From: Candidatus Omnitrophota bacterium
Lineage (GTDB): Bacteria; Omnitrophota; Gorgyraeia; Gygaellales; Profunditerraquicolaceae
Direction of reading: 5' to 3'
NCBI GenBank assembly: GCA_026387485.1
Contig: JAPLLQ010000067.1
Span: 1 to 8,704, forward strand
Length of the DNA: 8,704 nt
The translations under genes and the position numbers were made by a program. Position 1 is the stretch's first letter; each line of letters opens with the position of its first letter. The notes beneath the pieces are model-generated. The model made no database searches. It had not been told where the DNA came from and worked only from the letters and a program-made list of their open reading frames with translations. This document shows, in pieces, positions 6,575-8,704 of the stretch.

Positions 6575-7828
6575 TTATCCCTTCTTTTTCAAGATCCTCG
6601 CCGGGACACCCACGGCTGTTTTTTTATCCGGTACATTTTTTATCACTACTGATCCGGCTCCGGTTACCGCGCCTTTACCGACCTCTACCGGAGCAACGAG
6701 AATCGTATCTGAACCGACTAAAGCATTATCCTTGATTATTGTGAGATGTTTATTGCGACCATCAAAATTTGCCGTAACCGTACCTGCGCCGATATTGGCA
6801 TTTCGTCCGACTTGGGTATCGCCAAGGTAGGAAAAATGTTTGATAAAAGTCTTTGCCCCTACTTTGCTCCTTACGGTTTCCAGGAAATTTCCCGCGGTTA
6901 CATCATCAGAGAGCCTTGTACCTTGCCTTAAATGGGCGAAAGGCCCGACCAAACAACGTTTTCCAATTCTAACAGAGCTTTCAATAACTGTAAAGGGATA
7001 AATCACCGTGCCTTGGCCTATTTTTACCCCATAACTTATAAAAGTAGAATTAGGATCAACTATCAAGATACCTTGCCGCATAAGCTCTTGATTAATCCTT
7101 AACTGCATAATGCCATTGGCCTTAGCTAAATCGCTTTGCGAGTTTATTCCCAGGGCTTCATTTATATCTTCAATTTTAACCGCGCTAATAAGCCTTCCCT
7201 TCTTATAAAGAATCTTAATCACATCGGTCAGGTAATATTCTTTCTTACGGTTGTTGGACCTAACTTGCTTTAACGCGCCCTCTAAGCTATCTTTATTAAA
7301 ACAGATTATCCCGGTATTTATTTCTTTTATATCGCGGTCAAAATCATCGGCATCCTTCTCCTCAACAATCGCACGAATAACCGAATATTTATCCCTGACA
7401 ATCCGGCCATAACCTTGAGGTTTATCCAATTTAGCAGTCAACAAAGTTGCGTCCAGACTATTCTCTATGTGATATTTGAGGAGTTTGTTAACGGTCTCTT
7501 TCTTAAGCAGCGGGGTATCAGCGTAAAGCACTAAAACTGTTCCCTTGAAACCTTTTAGTTTGCCCAAGGCTGTTTTGACCGCATCTGCTGTACCGAGCAT
7601 CTTTTTTTGTATCGCTATATCTTGGCCCAGAACAAAAGATTTTCGGATAACTTCATGTTTATACCCAAGAACGACTACTTTCTTTTGAACTTTCAGGGAA
7701 CGGACTAAATCCAGAACATAGTCAAGCATCGGCCTTCCGCAAATATTATGCAAGGCCTTAGGGTTCTCGGATTTCATCCTTTCTCCCTTACCTGCCGCTA
7801 AAATTATCACCGCAATATTTTTGCTCAT
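6575..7828 (-). CDS. glmU: Bifunctional GlmU: GlcNAc-1-P uridyltransferase / GlcN-1-P acetyltransferase
   Basis: GlmU makes UDP-GlcNAc for peptidoglycan and LPS. The N-terminal uridyltransferase domain (about 1-228) shows LAAGKGERMKS (10-20), K24, LYADTPLL (101-108, D104), GYGRIVR (139-145), NTG (171-173) and GINSQSDL (227-234). The left-handed beta-helix domain follows (about 258-417), with R301, H331 and Y334 in KHFSYLGD, N345, N354 and K360 matching E. coli acetyltransferase residues R333, H363, Y366, N377, N386 and K392. Two oddities: Val319 stands where E. coli has K351, and the protein is 417 residues against 456 in E. coli, lacking the C-terminal extension and ending VGVPARILKKKG. The leader between tRNA-Gln and the ATG is only 11 nt and has no Shine-Dalgarno sequence. 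Bifunctionality is inferred from homology. Confidence 0.93.
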   Translation of the reverse strand: MSKNIAVIILAAGKGERMKSENPKALHNICGRPMLDYVLDLVRSLKVQKKVVVLGYKHEVIRKSFVLGQDIAIQKKMLGTADAVKTALGKLKGFKGTVLVLYADTPLLKKETVNKLLKYHIENSLDATLLTAKLDKPQGYGRIVRDKYSVIRAIVEEKDADDFDRDIKEINTGIICFNKDSLEGALKQVRSNNRKKEYYLTDVIKILYKKGRLISAVKIEDINEALGINSQSDLAKANGIMQLRINQELMRQGILIVDPNSTFISYGVKIGQGTVIYPFTVIESSVRIGKRCLVGPFAHLRQGTRLSDDVTAGNFLETVRSKVGAKTFIKHFSYLGDTQVGRNANIGAGTVTANFDGRNKHLTIIKDNALVGSDTILVAPVEVGKGAVTGAGSVVIKNVPDKKTAVGVPARILKKKG

Positions 7829-7839
7829 AGTCTATAAAA

Positions 7840-7910
7840 TTGCCCGGCAAGGATTCGGACCTTGACAGTCAGACCCAAATTCTGATGTGCTACCATTACA
7901 CTACCGGGCA
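7840..7910 (-). tRNA. tRNA-Gln (anticodon UUG)
   Basis: It folds fully by eye: 7-bp acceptor stem TGCCCGG/CCGGGCA (7904-7910 with 7841-7847), D arm GTGT-AATGGTA-GCAC, anticodon stem TCAGA/TCTGA with loop ATTTGGG, 4-nt variable loop, and T arm CAAGG-TCCGAAT-CCTTG. The anticodon TTG (7876-7878) reads CAA/CAG. The U1-A72 pair and the D-loop sequence are typical of bacterial tRNA-Gln. The discriminator base is A (7840) and CCA is not encoded, so it must be added. Position 37 is G and position 38 is G, less usual for Gln. The gene sits 13 nt after the spoVG stop and 11 nt before the glmU start, so it is evidently cotranscribed and cut out of the mRNA. Confidence 0.95.
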
Positions 7911-7923
7911 GTCTATTTTAAAA

Positions 7924-8325
7924 TTAAGAATTTGAACCTAACTGTCCTTTACCCTTTTCTTGCTCGTAGGCCTCTAAAACTCTTTTCTGCAGATATTCCC
8001 TGAAAGACTGCGTTATAGGATGGGCGATATCTTTATGCTCAGATTGCGCGCCTGCAATATCCTCCGCGGTAACCGGCCTAGGGCTTACTGGTAGCTGGGC
8101 TGCGCATTGATTGCAGTATTTACTGCGCAACTCATTTTTAAAACCGCATTTGGGACAGGGCTGTTTTACTTTTCTTGAAGGCATGGCGATAAAAACTCCG
8201 CTGGTACCTTCGATTATTTTTATATTTCTAACTACAAAGACATTGTCAAAAGTTACAGTGGCATAGCCTTTGAGTTTCTTATCCGGTGAATCCTTTAAAG
8301 CCACCCTGACCTCGGTTATCTCCAT
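7924..8325 (-). CDS. spoVG: SpoVG-family nucleic-acid-binding regulator with inserted zinc ribbon
   Basis: SpoVG proteins are small RNA/DNA-binding regulators found well beyond spore formers. This 133-residue protein begins MEITEVRV and keeps the family core: ATVTFDNVFVVRNIKIIEG (22-40), VFIAMPSRK (44-52), and after an interruption HKDIAHPI (97-104) and a C-terminal helix (about 107-123). Usual family members join AMPSR and DIAHPI by a few residues. Here about 44 residues separate them, carrying Cys57, Cys60, Cys71 and Cys74 (CPKC and CNQC), a zinc-ribbon pattern. The start is the ATG at 8325, set by a strong GAGGAGG 8 nt upstream; the longer frame to 8379 would overlap ispE and add residues foreign to the family. 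It lies just after ispE and before tRNA-Gln and glmU. A sporulation role is not implied. Confidence 0.93.
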   Translation of the reverse strand: MEITEVRVALKDSPDKKLKGYATVTFDNVFVVRNIKIIEGTSGVFIAMPSRKVKQPCPKCGFKNELRSKYCNQCAAQLPVSPRPVTAEDIAGAQSEHKDIAHPITQSFREYLQKRVLEAYEQEKGKGQLGSNS

Positions 8326-8333
8326 AGCTAAAA

Positions 8334-8340
8334 CCTCCTC
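8334..8340 (-). promoter_or_regulatory. Shine-Dalgarno sequence of spoVG
   Basis: GAGGAGG on the minus strand, 8 nt before the ATG at 8325. It is the strongest ribosome-binding site in the window and lies entirely in the 23-nt gap after the ispE stop. It fixes the spoVG start at 8325 and suggests that spoVG is translated independently and more strongly than its neighbours. Confidence 0.85.
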
Positions 8341-8348
8341 GCTGCATA

Positions 8349-8704
8349 TTACCTTGTGCTCACTGCGAAAACAGCCCAAGATCTTTCTTCCCGTTTAATC
8401 TTCCTGCTTAATGAGAGAGCCTCTTTTCCCGAAGAAACAATAGCAAAGACTGCCGGACCGCTTCCGGACATAAGTATCTTATTCAAGCCTAACCCGGCAA
8501 GCTTTTCTTTGATACGTTTTACTTCAGGATATAACCTAATAGTAACCTGCTCTAAGCTGTTAAATAAATGGCCGCTCTCTATCAAAGAAAGGTTCTTTTT
8601 AGCTAATACCGAAGTTAATATTTTAACATCGTACCTGGGCTTTGTCAACTCCGTTAAACAGGTATTTTTACCCAGCGCATAGTCCCATTGCTTATATATT
8701 AAGG
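8349..8704 (-). CDS. ispE: 4-diphosphocytidyl-2-C-methyl-D-erythritol kinase, C-terminal part (runs off window)
   Basis: IspE is the ATP-dependent GHMP-family kinase of the non-mevalonate (MEP) isoprenoid pathway. The reading frame is open to the window edge (first full codon at 8702), giving the last 117 residues; the full protein is usually about 280-300. The family motif LMSGSGPAVFAI (77-88 of the visible part) is the third GHMP motif. The preceding NSLEQVTIRLYPEV is also typical of IspE, and the first visible residues IYKQWDYAL match the region after the substrate-binding core. A TTG at 8648 is an internal codon, not the start. ispE ahead of spoVG is seen in Bacillus, where purR and yabJ lie between them; here they are absent. 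Confidence 0.92.
   Translation of the reverse strand, partial: LIYKQWDYALGKNTCLTELTKPRYDVKILTSVLAKKNLSLIESGHLFNSLEQVTIRLYPEVKRIKEKLAGLGLNKILMSGSGPAVFAIVSSGKEALSLSRKIKREERSWAVFAVSTR

Noticed and set aside
7840..7910. tRNA read as tRNA-Pro (TGG in the loop)
   Set aside because: That register breaks the anticodon stem. The perfect TCAGA/TCTGA stem puts TTG at positions 34-36, and the U1-A72 pair fits Gln.
8326..8379. Longer spoVG start at 8379
   Set aside because: It would overlap ispE and add 18 residues foreign to SpoVG. The ATG at 8325 has GAGGAGG at ideal spacing.
8356..8682. 108-residue open frame on the plus strand
   Set aside because: It is antisense to the well-supported ispE C-terminus with its GSGP motif, and no ribosome-binding site or family pattern is seen.
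1..8704. CRISPR arrays, insertion sequences, inteins or phage genes
   Set aside because: No regularly spaced repeats, transposase, intein motifs or phage-like proteins are visible; the window is compact housekeeping sequence.

Overview
The window is a tightly packed housekeeping operon read entirely on the minus strand, so gene order runs from high to low coordinates. It contains eleven protein genes and one tRNA gene: ispE (3' part), spoVG, tRNA-Gln, glmU, prs, rplY/ctc, pth, rpsF, ssb, rpsR, rplI, dnaB and bamA (5' part). Gaps between genes run from 4-nt or 20-nt overlaps to about 70 nt. No gene-free stretch exceeds 100 nt, and I see no intrinsic terminator or convincing promoter. All plus-strand reading frames look like shadows.

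Organism: a bacterium with an outer membrane, because bamA has a signal peptide and five POTRA domains. Base composition is moderately AT-rich. The spoVG-glmU-prs-ctc-pth order is the one known from Bacillus subtilis. A SpoVG with an inserted zinc ribbon, joined to an rpsF-ssb-rpsR-rplI-dnaB block and then bamA, points to a deep-branching Gram-negative lineage. My low-confidence guess is an uncultured phylum such as Candidatus Omnitrophota or a relative; nothing here proves it.

Layout: positions 8704-5632 (ispE, spoVG, tRNA-Gln, glmU, prs) cover isoprenoid precursor synthesis, an RNA/DNA-binding regulator, UDP-GlcNAc synthesis and PRPP synthesis. Positions 5615-4341 hold bL25 and peptidyl-tRNA hydrolase, which overlaps rpsF by ATGA. 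Positions 4344-2794 hold bS6, SSB, bS18 and bL9. Positions 2787-1 hold the replicative helicase and the start of BamA. The cluster thus joins cell-envelope precursor supply (IspE, GlmU, BamA), nucleotide precursor supply (Prs), translation (tRNA-Gln, bL25, Pth, bS6, bS18, bL9) and replication (SSB, DnaB).

I found no undescribed multi-gene system. The most interesting points are small ones inside familiar genes: a zinc-ribbon insertion in SpoVG; a tRNA gene wedged directly before a glmU that lacks a Shine-Dalgarno sequence; a short GlmU with a substitution at a substrate-contact lysine; an SSB without the usual DDIPF-type C-terminal tip; a palindromic repeat inserted between rpsF and ssb that appears to supply part of the ssb ribosome-binding site; and a 10-residue internal duplication in bS6.
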